Shown in pieces: positions 8,548 to 17,598 of a stretch of 54,608 bases of DNA (positions are counted from its first letter, which is position 1; each line of letters begins with the position of its first letter). This DNA comes from Paenibacillus sp. J45TS6. GTDB lineage: Bacteria; Bacillota; Bacilli; Paenibacillales; Paenibacillaceae. Location: contig NZ_BOSJ01000024.1 in assembly GCF_018403285.1 (NCBI RefSeq), positions 1-54,608 of the forward strand. The letters are read 5' to 3'. Position numbers and translations under genes: made by a program. The notes under the pieces were generated by a model, which was given only the letters and a program-made list of their open reading frames with translations, did no database searches and had not been told where the DNA came from.

Positions 8548-9453
8548 ATGCGTTCCAACTACAGACAATTTATTCGAAATGTTCCGCTTCATCTTATGAT
8601 TTTGCCTGGTATGCTCATCATTATTGTATTCGGTTACATTCCTATGGCCGGGCTCTCCATTGCTTTTCAAAATTTTTCTCCCATTGGCGGGTTTAAAAAC
8701 GTGAACTGGGTGGGACTTGACAATTTTAGATACCTGTTTGATTTACCTGGTTTTAGACAGGTGGTATGGAATACGGTATTCATCTCTGTCATGAAAATTG
8801 TTTCGGGTCTAGTGATTCCTGTGCTCGTTGCCTTATTGCTAAATGAGGTAGGAAGAACAGGTTTCAAGCGAACCATTCAAACGATTATTTATATGCCGCA
8901 TTTTTTTTCATGGGTTATCCTTGCCGGTATTATTGTGGACGTGTTATCCCCAAGTAGCGGGCTCGTTAACATGTTTCTTAAGGCAATAGGTATTGAACCT
9001 ATTCAATTTCTCGCTAGTAATGAATGGTTTCCCTACATACTTGTCATTACGGACCAATGGAAAGAATTTGGCTTTGGTACGATTATTTATTTGGCAGCAC
9101 TTACAAGTATTGATAAGTCTCTTTATGAGGCATCCGTCATGGATGGAGCTGGAAGATGGAAGCAGACATGGCACATTACACTTCCAGGGATACGCCCAAT
9201 CGTCATTTTGATGGTTACGCTTAGTCTTGGAAATGTGCTTAATGGTGGATTTGATCAGGTATTTAACCTCTACAATCCACTCGTTTATGAATCAGGAGAT
9301 ATTTTAGATACGATGATCTACCGGATTGGTCTACAGGATGCACAATATTCGGTATCCACAGCACTGGGTCTTATTAAATCTGTGGTATCCTTCGTTTTCA
9401 TTGGACTCGGTTATTATTTAGCTTATCGCTTTGCCAATTATCGGATTTTCTAG
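8548..9453 (+). CDS. Sugar ABC transporter permease, LplB type
   Basis: This 301-residue inner-membrane protein with six predicted helices is one half of an oligosaccharide import channel (MalF-like binding-protein-dependent permease family). The EAA loop that contacts the ATPase is visible as YEASVMDGAGRWKQTWHITLPGI near residue 195. The N-terminus has the LplB-type LMILPGMLIIIVFGYIPMAGL. ATG follows GGAGGAG. The next permease starts 15 bases after its stop, so the two form a heterodimer operon. A paralogue lies at 22880. No ATPase gene is linked. Confidence 0.9.
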   Translation: MRSNYRQFIRNVPLHLMILPGMLIIIVFGYIPMAGLSIAFQNFSPIGGFKNVNWVGLDNFRYLFDLPGFRQVVWNTVFISVMKIVSGLVIPVLVALLLNEVGRTGFKRTIQTIIYMPHFFSWVILAGIIVDVLSPSSGLVNMFLKAIGIEPIQFLASNEWFPYILVITDQWKEFGFGTIIYLAALTSIDKSLYEASVMDGAGRWKQTWHITLPGIRPIVILMVTLSLGNVLNGGFDQVFNLYNPLVYESGDILDTMIYRIGLQDAQYSVSTALGLIKSVVSFVFIGLGYYLAYRFANYRIF

Positions 9454-9468
9454 AAAGGAGGCAAGACC

Positions 9469-10359
9469 ATGCACCACACTTCGAGAGCCTATCGATGGTT
9501 TTTAGGGTTTAATTACGTTATTCTTACCGTTCTTGCCTTGCTTTGTCTGTTTCCGATCGTTAATATTTTGGCCATCTCTTTTAGTTCAAGTGATGCAGTC
9601 AAAGCGGGAAGCGTCACATTCTGGCCTGTAGATTTCACTTTATCGTCATATCAATATATATTGGAAAATAAACAATTTCTGAATTCGTTTGGAACGAGTC
9701 TCCTTCGTGTTGTACTTGGAGTCTCGACTAACCTGATCTTTACGATTCTTGTTGCCTACCCTCTCTCTAAAGAGGCATCCAAATTCCGTTCAAGAACCAT
9801 CTATGCTTGGCTGTTCGTATTTACGATGTTGTTTAGCGGGGGGCTTATCCCGGGTTATCTTGTAGTGAAGGAAACGGGTCTTCTTGATTCGATATGGGCT
9901 CTCATTTTACCGGGAGCTGTGCCTATTTTTAATGTACTGCTCATGCTTAATTTCTTTCGAGGTTTACCCAAAGAGCTGGAAGAAGCATCATGGATGGACG
10001 GGGCGGGGCACTTTCGAACGTTATGGAGCATCTATCTACCGATCTCACTCCCAAGTATCGCAACGATTACACTATTTTCGATGGTGGGCCACTGGAATGC
10101 GTGGTTTGACGGGATGATTTATATGAAAAGTCCGGATCACTACCCGCTTGCTACCTACCTTCAGTCCATGCTGCAGCAGGTTACCATGATTCAGAGCGAG
10201 ATGATGACGCTCGAAGATGCAACATTACTCAGTCAAATATCGGACAGAACAACGCAGGCATCACAAATCTTTTTGTCAGTTATTCCGATCCTGCTTGTGT
10301 ATCCATTCCTGCAGAGATATTTTGTTCATGGTCTTGTTGTCGGGAGTGTTAAGGGATAA
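9469..10359 (+). CDS. Sugar ABC transporter permease, YtcP/MalG type
   Basis: This 296-residue protein with six membrane helices is the second half of the import channel (carbohydrate ABC permease, CUT1-like). The EAA loop reads LEEASWMDGAGHFRTLWSIYLPI near residue 170, and the protein ends in the family tail FVHGLVVGSVKG. The start has AAAGGAGG nine bases ahead. Together with the preceding permease and the lipoprotein at 13966 it should import an arabinose-containing oligosaccharide, inferred from the GH51 neighbour. Confidence 0.9.
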   Translation: MHHTSRAYRWFLGFNYVILTVLALLCLFPIVNILAISFSSSDAVKAGSVTFWPVDFTLSSYQYILENKQFLNSFGTSLLRVVLGVSTNLIFTILVAYPLSKEASKFRSRTIYAWLFVFTMLFSGGLIPGYLVVKETGLLDSIWALILPGAVPIFNVLLMLNFFRGLPKELEEASWMDGAGHFRTLWSIYLPISLPSIATITLFSMVGHWNAWFDGMIYMKSPDHYPLATYLQSMLQQVTMIQSEMMTLEDATLLSQISDRTTQASQIFLSVIPILLVYPFLQRYFVHGLVVGSVKG

Positions 10360-10385
10360 GATCATGAGTAGGAAAACCAAATGGA

Positions 10386-10410
10386 GGAGCCGATTTCCGG
10401 CTCCTTTTTT
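10386..10410 (+). terminator. Terminator between permeases and sensor kinase
   Basis: GGAGCC at 10386-10391 and GGCTCC at 10399-10404 form a 6-bp stem with a 7-base loop, followed by six T residues. It lies 26 bases after the second permease and before the kinase gene, so the kinase is either separately transcribed or receives read-through. Confidence 0.8.
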
Positions 10411-10436
10411 CCTATGAGAAGGGAGCTACGGGGATA

Positions 10437-12188
10437 ATGAAATATGTCAGGGGAAGCTGGAAAACGAATTCGATTGTCTTCAAACTAATGATAGCCTTTG
10501 TCCTTGTTATTCTGCCATTGTACGGGATAAGTATTATGATTACGCATTACAGCTCCACACAGATGCAGATCGAAGTAGAACGAGCTCACGAGTCTAAACT
10601 GGATTTCTACCATAACCATCTGCAATTCGAATTGGAACGAATGAGCGGACTCGTAAATGAGTATTCTTTTGATGAACCGATGTCTACCTTAAGTACACGT
10701 GCAGCTATTATGAGCAGGTACGATGTAACTTCAAGTCTAAATAACATACATAACAAACTGAGTCAGATCATGGCAGCAAGCCCGTACATTAGTGATGTTG
10801 TATACTATGTACCCGCTCTTCACAAAAGAGTCAGTGCAACCGACGGGATCCGTAGTGTAGAAGATGATGAATGGAGAAAACTGCTGGCAACGATGGGTAA
10901 CCTGAATGGCGAATTGTCTTATTTAAATAACGATCTCTATTTTCTTAAAAGCAATCCCTATAATATGAATTACGAAGAACCGCCCAATTTTATACTAGGT
11001 ATACGTTTAAGTGCTGAAGAGCTCAAGCAGAGATTACAACAGCTCTCAGAAAAAGGGGGAAGCGACATTACCCTCAGTTTCGGTGATAAGCAGCAAGTCG
11101 TAATTTCTTCATCAGATCAGGTTGCTTCTATTTCGCTACTGGATGCGCAGACACCAAAGTCCCAGGATTCACCACAGGTGACGAGATATCAGTCCGACCA
11201 TTACTTGCACTATTCACTCTATGATCAAGAGCATTCATTCCTGCTTACTTCCAGCATTGCTGATGATGTACTTGAGGCACCTTTAGAGCAGTACAAGCTA
11301 TGGCTATGGATTTTAACCGTGATGTCCATCGTTATTATTCTGATTTTTTCGTTTTCAATCTACCGATCCATTCACAAGCCGTTATCTGCGCTGGTTAAAG
11401 GCTTTCGTATGGCAGAGCAAGGTCATACGAGCATTTATATTCCTCATTCCAGACGGGATGAATTCGGATATTTATACTCTCGTTTTAACCATATGATAGA
11501 GCGCTTACATATTTTGATTGAGGAAAATTACATCGCTCGGATCCGAACCAGTGAGGCCGAGCTTAAGCATCTACAGTCACAGATACAGCCTCATTTTTTA
11601 TACAATAGTCTATTCAGTATTAAACAAATGGCTGAAGTTGAAAATGTGGAATTAATACAGAAATTCACCGATTATCTCGGTCAATATTTTAGATATATGT
11701 CTAGAGACTCGCAAGCAGAGGTTTCTCTTGGAGAAGAGATGGACCATGCACTGGTCTACGCAGCTATACAAAAAATAAGGTTTGGATCAAGGATAAACCT
11801 TCAAATCGAAGAGATGAATTCAGACTACAGAGCTATAACCGTTCCTCGGGTCATTATGCAGCCTATTGTAGAAAATGTTTTTGAGCATGCACTATCCAAA
11901 AGCAGCCGCGGAGGTGTACTTAAGATTTCTTACAAGGCAGACCATGGTAAGTTGTCTATAAGAATAGAGGATGATGGGAATCAGTTAACCGATGAAATTC
12001 TGAATGATCTTGAATTTGCTTTTCAAGAGTCAGTACATCGGCATGAAAGTAAAGAGATTACAGGTCTTATCAACGTCCATCAAAGACTGCAGATAAAGTT
12101 CGGAGCAGAATATGGTCTTACCGCACAGCGCAGTGAACTGGGCGGCCTATGTATCATAGTAAATGTTCCAGGGAGAGGAGAATCTTAG
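10437..12188 (+). CDS. Membrane sensor histidine kinase, YesM type
   Basis: This 583-residue kinase probably senses the transported sugar or its binding protein outside the cell and phosphorylates the adjacent regulator. Helix 1 spans residues 17-40 and helix 2 about 287-310; between them is a 245-residue extracellular sensor region. A HAMP linker follows. The His_kinase domain has LQSQIQPHFLYN with phospho-acceptor H386, and the ATPase domain has IVENVFEHAL (N box). The G1 box is reduced to EDDGN, without the usual following GxG glycines, but later glycine-rich segments are present. ATG at 10437 follows GGGAG. The stop abuts the regulator start. Confidence 0.9.
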   Translation: MKYVRGSWKTNSIVFKLMIAFVLVILPLYGISIMITHYSSTQMQIEVERAHESKLDFYHNHLQFELERMSGLVNEYSFDEPMSTLSTRAAIMSRYDVTSSLNNIHNKLSQIMAASPYISDVVYYVPALHKRVSATDGIRSVEDDEWRKLLATMGNLNGELSYLNNDLYFLKSNPYNMNYEEPPNFILGIRLSAEELKQRLQQLSEKGGSDITLSFGDKQQVVISSSDQVASISLLDAQTPKSQDSPQVTRYQSDHYLHYSLYDQEHSFLLTSSIADDVLEAPLEQYKLWLWILTVMSIVIILIFSFSIYRSIHKPLSALVKGFRMAEQGHTSIYIPHSRRDEFGYLYSRFNHMIERLHILIEENYIARIRTSEAELKHLQSQIQPHFLYNSLFSIKQMAEVENVELIQKFTDYLGQYFRYMSRDSQAEVSLGEEMDHALVYAAIQKIRFGSRINLQIEEMNSDYRAITVPRVIMQPIVENVFEHALSKSSRGGVLKISYKADHGKLSIRIEDDGNQLTDEILNDLEFAFQESVHRHESKEITGLINVHQRLQIKFGAEYGLTAQRSELGGLCIIVNVPGRGES

Positions 12189-13856
12189 ATGCAGCGAATG
12201 TTAATTGTAGATGACGAACCGGTTATTTTGGATGGATTACATGCGTTCTTTCAAAAAGCGGATTTTCAGGATATGGAGATTATTAAGGCTTATTCTGCTT
12301 TTGAAGCGATTGAGTGGCTGAATACAGTCAAAATTGATATTGTACTCAGCGATATCTGTATGCCGGGCATGGATGGAATGGAACTGATTGAGAAAATTAT
12401 GGATCGGTGGCCAAGGTGCAAGGTTCTGCTACTGACTGGGCATAACGAATTCGATTACGCGCATCAGGCGATACGGAATCCTTGCGTTGTAGATTACCTG
12501 TTAAAGACAGAGGGCATGGCTCATATTCGTGCTGCAGTAGAGCGAGCGCTTAAGCAAATCTCGGAAGAGAATGACTTCCGTTATCAGAATTCCTGGTTCA
12601 AGAGTAAGCTGCCAAGGGCACTTCCTCAATTGCAGCGGCAATTGCTGCTCGATGTAATGAAACGAACGGAAAAGCAAGGTATTGCTTCACTTCAAGAAGA
12701 ACTGGATGCCGTACAGCTTCCTCTCCGGTCAGGGGAACCCGTAATTCCGGTCATCATCCGAGTAGAGGAATGGAGCGAATATCAATCTCATTCAGACCGA
12801 AGTCTGATTCGCTATGCGGTTGCTAATGTCGCAGAGGAGTTACTTCAAGATAAAACTACGGTTAAGGCTATTGATCTGGATTATCAGGTGATTTCCTGTT
12901 TAATACAACCTTTGGTAGAACACACACGCTTTCCATCAAATCAGCAAGAGAGATGGGAACAGACCTTTCGTTTTGTCTATGGAACGCTAGAGTCCGTGCA
13001 GCAATCTTGTGCAGATTGTTTGAAACTGTCCGTATCGATTATGGTGAGTGATCAGGCTGTGGGATGGGCAGATCTTAATTCAACGATTGCAAGGTTGCGA
13101 CTGTCTATCCATGATGGGCCTGGGCTTGGGATGGAAAAGCTGCTTCGTGTACAACTGCATTCTGATTCAGACTATACACCAAACCTGTTGAGTCAGCAGG
13201 CGGTCGCTGCTCTTCATATGGATCAGGTTAAAGAGCGGGTCACCGCTGGTGAAAGGGAGTGGCTCGACTCATTTCACAAATGGACGGAAGCAGCGCAGGC
13301 GGGACTACAAGATCCCTTCTTTCGAATGAAGATCATCACTGGAGCAGGAAATGGACTAATAGAAATACTTCATGAACTCGGCTTGTATGAGTCTGCCATG
13401 GAGGAAATAACGCTCTCCCGTATGCTTCACTTTAATATACATACACCTTGGCCAGAGTTGGTCGTTTTCTATCAAACAGCTTATGAATGGATTATTTCCA
13501 AAAGGAGCGATACTCGCCTGAATGACCAGTCCCAGATTCTGATTGCTATTCATCATTACATCAAACATCACTTAGAAGACGATCTTTCTTTAACCCGCAT
13601 TGCACAGGAGGTTTCCTTGAATCCTTCCTATTTGTCCCGTTGGTATAAACGGATTACAGGAAAGGGAATATCCGATTACATTCATGACAGGCGGATTGAG
13701 CGTAGCAAAGAATTATTACTGGGTTCAAATTGTAAAATGCATGAAATATCCGCTAAGGTCGGATTTAGCGACCAACATTATTTTTATCGGTTTTTCAAGA
13801 AAGCGATCGGTTGTACCCCCCAAGAGTACCGTGAGCAAAAAATTAGCAAAGAATGA
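12189..13856 (+). CDS. AraC-type response regulator, YesN type
   Basis: This 555-residue regulator has an N-terminal receiver domain (LIVDDEP at residue 5; phospho-acceptor aspartate in VLSDICMPGMDG near residue 57). A long linker of unknown fold follows, then a C-terminal pair of AraC helix-turn-helix motifs from about residue 450 (LSLTRIAQEVSLNPSYLSRWYK and KVGFSDQHYFYRFFKKAIG). It starts directly after the kinase stop codon, with GGGAGAGGAG in the end of the kinase gene as ribosome binding site. The pair should activate the permease and binding-protein genes around it. Confidence 0.92.
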   Translation: MQRMLIVDDEPVILDGLHAFFQKADFQDMEIIKAYSAFEAIEWLNTVKIDIVLSDICMPGMDGMELIEKIMDRWPRCKVLLLTGHNEFDYAHQAIRNPCVVDYLLKTEGMAHIRAAVERALKQISEENDFRYQNSWFKSKLPRALPQLQRQLLLDVMKRTEKQGIASLQEELDAVQLPLRSGEPVIPVIIRVEEWSEYQSHSDRSLIRYAVANVAEELLQDKTTVKAIDLDYQVISCLIQPLVEHTRFPSNQQERWEQTFRFVYGTLESVQQSCADCLKLSVSIMVSDQAVGWADLNSTIARLRLSIHDGPGLGMEKLLRVQLHSDSDYTPNLLSQQAVAALHMDQVKERVTAGEREWLDSFHKWTEAAQAGLQDPFFRMKIITGAGNGLIEILHELGLYESAMEEITLSRMLHFNIHTPWPELVVFYQTAYEWIISKRSDTRLNDQSQILIAIHHYIKHHLEDDLSLTRIAQEVSLNPSYLSRWYKRITGKGISDYIHDRRIERSKELLLGSNCKMHEISAKVGFSDQHYFYRFFKKAIGCTPQEYREQKISKE

Positions 13857-13903
13857 GAATTGGTAAATTAAAGATACCAGATGTCAACTTCGTCCACTCG
13901 AAG

Positions 13904-13917
13904 TGATAGCGCTTTCT
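13904..13917 (+). promoter_or_regulatory. Candidate CcpA operator (cre)
   Basis: TGATAGCGCTTTCT fits the catabolite-responsive-element consensus TGWAARCGYTWNCW at 13 of 14 positions. It sits between the regulator gene and the binding-protein gene, 49 bases before the latter's start. If functional, CcpA would reduce expression of the binding protein when preferred sugars are present. Confidence 0.5.
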
Positions 13918-13965
13918 TCATACAATGAATACATAACTCGGGAAGGAATTAAAAGGGGGATTCAC

Positions 13966-15606
13966 ATGAATATATCACTTAAGAAGTTCTCATTACTTAC
14001 ATTATCCATGGTTTTAGCAGCGACACTTACTGCCTGTTCGTCTGGTGCGGGAAGTGAAGAGGTAGCGAGCCCAAGTACACAGCAAGATGCTGGGGGACCG
14101 CTCACGAAGTATGATCCACCAATCAAGCTTACGTCTACAATGGCTGAAACTGGGAAAGAAACTCTAGCTGAAGGAGATACTCAAGCGAGCAATATTTGGA
14201 CCAGGGGCTATAAGGATGAACTCGGTATTGAAGTAACCTATGATTGGATTGTTCCGGATACCAACTACAATGATAAAATGAACGTTACGCTTGCAAGTGG
14301 TGATTTGCCGGATGTACTGAAAGTGAGTGCGGTTCAATTTGAACAGCTGCATGAAGCCGGGATGCTCGAAGATTTGACAGAAGTATATGACAAATACGCT
14401 TCCGATCTTGTAAAAGAATTTATGTCAGCTGAAGATGGAGCAGGTCTGAAACCGGTAACCAAAGATGGAAAAATATACGCTATGGTTAGTTTCCCAGGTT
14501 CACTAGACTCTTCTGATATGATCTGGATTCGCCAAGATTGGCTCAAAAAAGTGGGACTGGAAGCTCCAAAATCTATGCAGGACGTGATCAAGATCGCGGA
14601 AGCCTTCACTTTTGAAGATCCAGATGGAAATGGTAAAAATGATACGTTTGGTATTGCAATGAACAAGGATTTGCCGATTAACGGTTTCTTGCTTGGTCAT
14701 CACGGATATCTTGAGACATGGATTAAGGATGAATCAGGTCAGGTTGTTAATGGCACCGTTCAACCTGAAGTGAAAGAAGGATTGCAAGAACTGCAGAACC
14801 TGTATAAAAAAGGTGTAATTGATCCGGAGTTTGGTGTTAAAGATTTTGCCAAGATGATGGAGGATGTGAATGCAGGCAAATCAGGCATGTTCTTCCTGCC
14901 GCAATGGGCACCTTTTCAAGTTAGTAGTATGATCAAGAAGGATCAAAATGTAGACTGGATGCCATATCCTGTTCAGTCCATTGATGCTGAGCCAGCGAAG
15001 ACCCAAAATCATTTGAGTTTAGGGGGAATCTTTGCGGTTCGTAAAGGCTATGAGCATCCTGAAGCATTAATCAAATTGCTCAATTTCCAAGCCGAGAAAA
15101 TGTTTGGTGAGTCTGCAGAAACAGAACGAGCTGACTACTTGAACGGGTTAACAGGACTTGGTTTTCAAAATGCCACAGTGTCAAACCTTCCTGCCAACAA
15201 AAACGTAAAAGCACAAGATGAAGTAGAGCAGGCGATAAAAACCGGAGACACGTCAGGACTAGGGCTCGAAGCGAAGCTTTTCTATGAAGATATTATGGAT
15301 TACCGTAATGGGAACCTCGATAAATGGCATATGGAACGTATTTTCGGACCAGAAAGCTCACAGGGTGTCATTAAATATTATCGGGATCATGATTTAATTA
15401 TGATGAATGAGTTCATCTATGCACCGACAAAGACCATGAACACGAAGCAGGCAACACTGGACAAACTGAGAGCAGAGACGTTTCTGAAAATTATTTATGG
15501 CAGCCTGTCCATTGACGAGTTTGATAACTTTGTTGCAAATTGGAAAAAACTCGGCGGTGATCAAATTACGCAGGAAGTAAATGAAGTAATCAATGCAAGT
15601 AAGTAA
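13966..15606 (+). CDS. Sugar-binding lipoprotein of an ABC importer (LplA-like)
   Basis: This 546-residue protein begins MNISLKK, has a hydrophobic signal and a lipobox ATLTAC with C24 as the lipidated residue. An acidic/serine linker follows, then a family-1-type solute-binding fold (SGDLPDVLKVS, KLLNFQAEKMFG). It should be anchored outside the membrane and deliver oligosaccharide to the permeases at 8548 and 9469. The open frame extends to 13903, but only the ATG at 13966 has a ribosome binding site (AAAGGGGGA). It differs from the usual order by lying after the two-component genes. Its paralogue is at 21075. Confidence 0.9.
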   Translation: MNISLKKFSLLTLSMVLAATLTACSSGAGSEEVASPSTQQDAGGPLTKYDPPIKLTSTMAETGKETLAEGDTQASNIWTRGYKDELGIEVTYDWIVPDTNYNDKMNVTLASGDLPDVLKVSAVQFEQLHEAGMLEDLTEVYDKYASDLVKEFMSAEDGAGLKPVTKDGKIYAMVSFPGSLDSSDMIWIRQDWLKKVGLEAPKSMQDVIKIAEAFTFEDPDGNGKNDTFGIAMNKDLPINGFLLGHHGYLETWIKDESGQVVNGTVQPEVKEGLQELQNLYKKGVIDPEFGVKDFAKMMEDVNAGKSGMFFLPQWAPFQVSSMIKKDQNVDWMPYPVQSIDAEPAKTQNHLSLGGIFAVRKGYEHPEALIKLLNFQAEKMFGESAETERADYLNGLTGLGFQNATVSNLPANKNVKAQDEVEQAIKTGDTSGLGLEAKLFYEDIMDYRNGNLDKWHMERIFGPESSQGVIKYYRDHDLIMMNEFIYAPTKTMNTKQATLDKLRAETFLKIIYGSLSIDEFDNFVANWKKLGGDQITQEVNEVINASK

Positions 15607-15703
15607 GTTCCCTGCTATGAACTAGATTCAAACGATCCATAAGAGATGAATCATTGGGTAAGAACTATATCAATGTGAAAGGGATTCCGTATAGGAGCCC
15701 TTC

Positions 15704-15751
15704 GGACTGTAGACAAATTAGCCTAAACTAGTTTGCCTACGGTCCTTTTTT
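15704..15751. terminator. Strong terminator after the binding-protein gene
   Basis: GGACTGTAG at 15704-15712 pairs with CTACGGTCC at 15737-15745, extended inward by CAAA/TTTG, and is followed by six T residues. The opposite strand is less T-rich, but the same hairpin also sits just past the minus-strand remnant ending at 15761. Confidence 0.8.
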
Positions 15752-15760
15752 ATTTTTGTC

Positions 15761-16010
15761 CTACATCAATAAAATGGCTGCGATCGTCGTTACAGTAAGC
15801 CTTGTTAGGACAGGAATAAGATTTCGTTTGGCAAGTTCAAATGGACTCACGTTACAAATGGCTGCGGCTGGAATAAGGGCCCACTCAAGTGCAGATATCC
15901 AAGAGTTTGGAAATGGATATAATCCTGTTATATCAAAAGGAACAGGAGGCTGGGTAGTCGGTGTTACATTCCTCTTTCTTAGTGCAATTGTGAAAACATC
16001 ATGATTCCTT
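15761..16010 (-). pseudogene. Possible C-terminal remnant of a secondary transporter
   Basis: Between the lipoprotein terminator and rocD, the minus strand encodes a tail that reads like the end of a multi-helix symporter: PFDITGLYPFPNSWISAL, then ALIPAAAICNVSPFELAKRNLIP and a final hydrophobic helix to the TAG at 15761. The pattern P-A-x-x-x-x-x-x-S-P-x-E-L recalls C-terminal segments of citrate, amino-acid or Na+/H+ antiporter families. No start codon with a ribosome binding site exists, and the frame simply runs back into rocD, so this is at most a decayed fragment. A plus-strand frame over the same bases (15756-16004) looks like a shadow. Confidence 0.3.
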
Positions 16011-16070
16011 TGCTCTGCATACATTAAATAGAGAACCCGGATTGTAACAGCACAGAGGGAGGCGAAATAA

Positions 16071-17261
16071 ATGAAATCTTCAGCAGATATCATGTCACAG
16101 ACCGAGAGGCTTGGCGCCCATAATTATCATCCACTTCCGATTGTTATTCATAAGGCGGAGGGGGTGTGGGTTGAAGACCAAGAGGGACGTCGTTATATGG
16201 ATATGCTCAGCGGCTACTCTGCTTTGAATCAAGGGCATCGTCATCCTCGTATTATTGAAGCGCTCAAACGACAGGCAGATGAGGTGACGCTTACTTCAAG
16301 GGCCTTTTATAATGCGCCTCTTGCAGAACTGATGGAAGTACTTACGAAGCTGACAGGGAAAAATAAAATTCTGCCTATGAATACAGGTGCAGAAGCAGTA
16401 GAGACGGCGGTGAAAGCGGCAAGGCGATGGGCCTACCGTGTTAAGGGAGTGAGTTCTGATCAAGCAGAAATCATCGTTTGCGAAGGGAATTTTCATGGAA
16501 GAACAACAACCATTACATCCTTCTCATCAGAACCGGACTATAAAAGAGAGTTTGGTCCTTTTACTCCAGGGTTCACCATTATTCCTTATGGAGACATTGA
16601 TGCGTTAAAGGCTGCAATCACACGGAGTACGGCAGCTTTTTTAGTAGAGCCTATTCAGGGTGAGGCTGGAATTGTCATACCAAGGGAAGGTTACCTGCGG
16701 GAAGTAAGAGAGATTTGCGATCAAGAGAAGGTACTACTCTTAGCCGATGAAATACAGACTGGGTTCGGCAGAACAGGTAAGCGGTTTGCATGTGATTGGG
16801 AGAAGGTAGTTCCGGATATCTACATTATGGGAAAAGCACTCGGGGGAGGGGTGTTGCCCGTATCTGCGGTTGCTGCAGATGATGATATTCTTGGACTGTT
16901 TGAACCAGGATCTCACGGCTCTACTTTTGGAGGAAATCCACTGGCAAGCAGTGTAGCCATAGCTGCACTAGCTGTGATTGAAGAAGAAAAGCTTGCAGAT
17001 CGCTCTCTTGACCTCGGCAAGAAAATGCTGAAGAGGTTACAAGCCATCCCTGCTAAAGATATTGTAACCATTCGCGGGCGCGGTTTATTTATTGGCATAG
17101 AGACCAAGGGTTCAGCACGGCCGTACTGCGAGAAATTAATGCAGTTAGGACTGTTATGTAAAGAAACACATGAAACTGTGATTCGACTGGCTCCGCCGCT
17201 TGTCATATCCGTTCAGGAACTGGAGTGGGCCATCACACAATTGGAGCAGGTGTTTACGTAA
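16071..17261 (+). CDS. rocD: Ornithine aminotransferase
   Basis: This 396-residue PLP enzyme converts ornithine and 2-oxoglutarate to glutamate semialdehyde and glutamate, the second step of arginine/ornithine breakdown. Class-III aminotransferase signatures are present: [37 protein letters not shown], the [14 protein letters not shown] block and PLP lysine K255 in IMGKALGGG. Length equals Bacillus RocD. ATG at 16071 follows GGGAGGCG. No other arginine-catabolism genes are adjacent, so it is monocistronic and its context gives no help with regulation. Confidence 0.95.
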   Translation: MKSSADIMSQTERLGAHNYHPLPIVIHKAEGVWVEDQEGRRYMDMLSGYSALNQGHRHPRIIEALKRQADEVTLTSRAFYNAPLAELMEVLTKLTGKNKILPMNTGAEAVETAVKAARRWAYRVKGVSSDQAEIIVCEGNFHGRTTTITSFSSEPDYKREFGPFTPGFTIIPYGDIDALKAAITRSTAAFLVEPIQGEAGIVIPREGYLREVREICDQEKVLLLADEIQTGFGRTGKRFACDWEKVVPDIYIMGKALGGGVLPVSAVAADDDILGLFEPGSHGSTFGGNPLASSVAIAALAVIEEEKLADRSLDLGKKMLKRLQAIPAKDIVTIRGRGLFIGIETKGSARPYCEKLMQLGLLCKETHETVIRLAPPLVISVQELEWAITQLEQVFT

Positions 17262-17598
17262 TACAGACAATGGTAAACTAACAGAAATCGTCATTTTGTT
17301 AGCCCTTTGCGCAATATAACGAAATGCATAAAAGAATGTCATCGATCAGTGCGGTTAATGTCGAGGAGGCCGGATCCATTCGTTCTCGAATGATGTCAGA
17401 ATATAGTTCGAATTTTTTAGTAATATTTTTGGGTAGACGAGAGAGTCTGCCTTTTTTTTGCATGAGAAACAAAAATAGTTTTACTTTTTCCATATCAAAC
17501 GCTTACAATAAGTTCGTCCGACATTTTTCGATTATTATTTCAGTCATTCGTCATTATTTACGTTACATATCTTTAGGTTTGGGGTGGCTTACACGGCT
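17262..17598. other. Non-coding interval between rocD and the second sensor kinase
   Basis: Short frames occur on both strands, but none has a ribosome binding site or family character. A weak CTAACA/TGTTAG hairpin lies just after rocD and a proper terminator is at 17432-17459. The remaining 140 bases before the kinase are AT-rich and presumably hold its promoter; I could not identify clear -35/-10 boxes. AAACGCTTACA at 17497-17507 resembles half of a cre site. Confidence 0.5.
17432..17459 (+). terminator. Terminator upstream of the second sugar locus
   Basis: GGTAGAC at 17432-17438 pairs with GTCTGCC at 17445-17451 (one G-T pair) over a 6-base loop, followed by eight T residues. It probably ends transcripts coming from rocD. 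Confidence 0.75.

Noticed and set aside
15756-16004. Plus-strand frame of 82 codons before rocD
   Set aside because: The opposite strand over the same bases reads more like protein (transporter tail), and this frame starts inside a terminator T run without a ribosome binding site.
17494-17507. cre site before the second sensor kinase
   Set aside because: The right half AAACGCTTACA fits, but the first three positions do not (11 of 14), so it was not listed as an operator.
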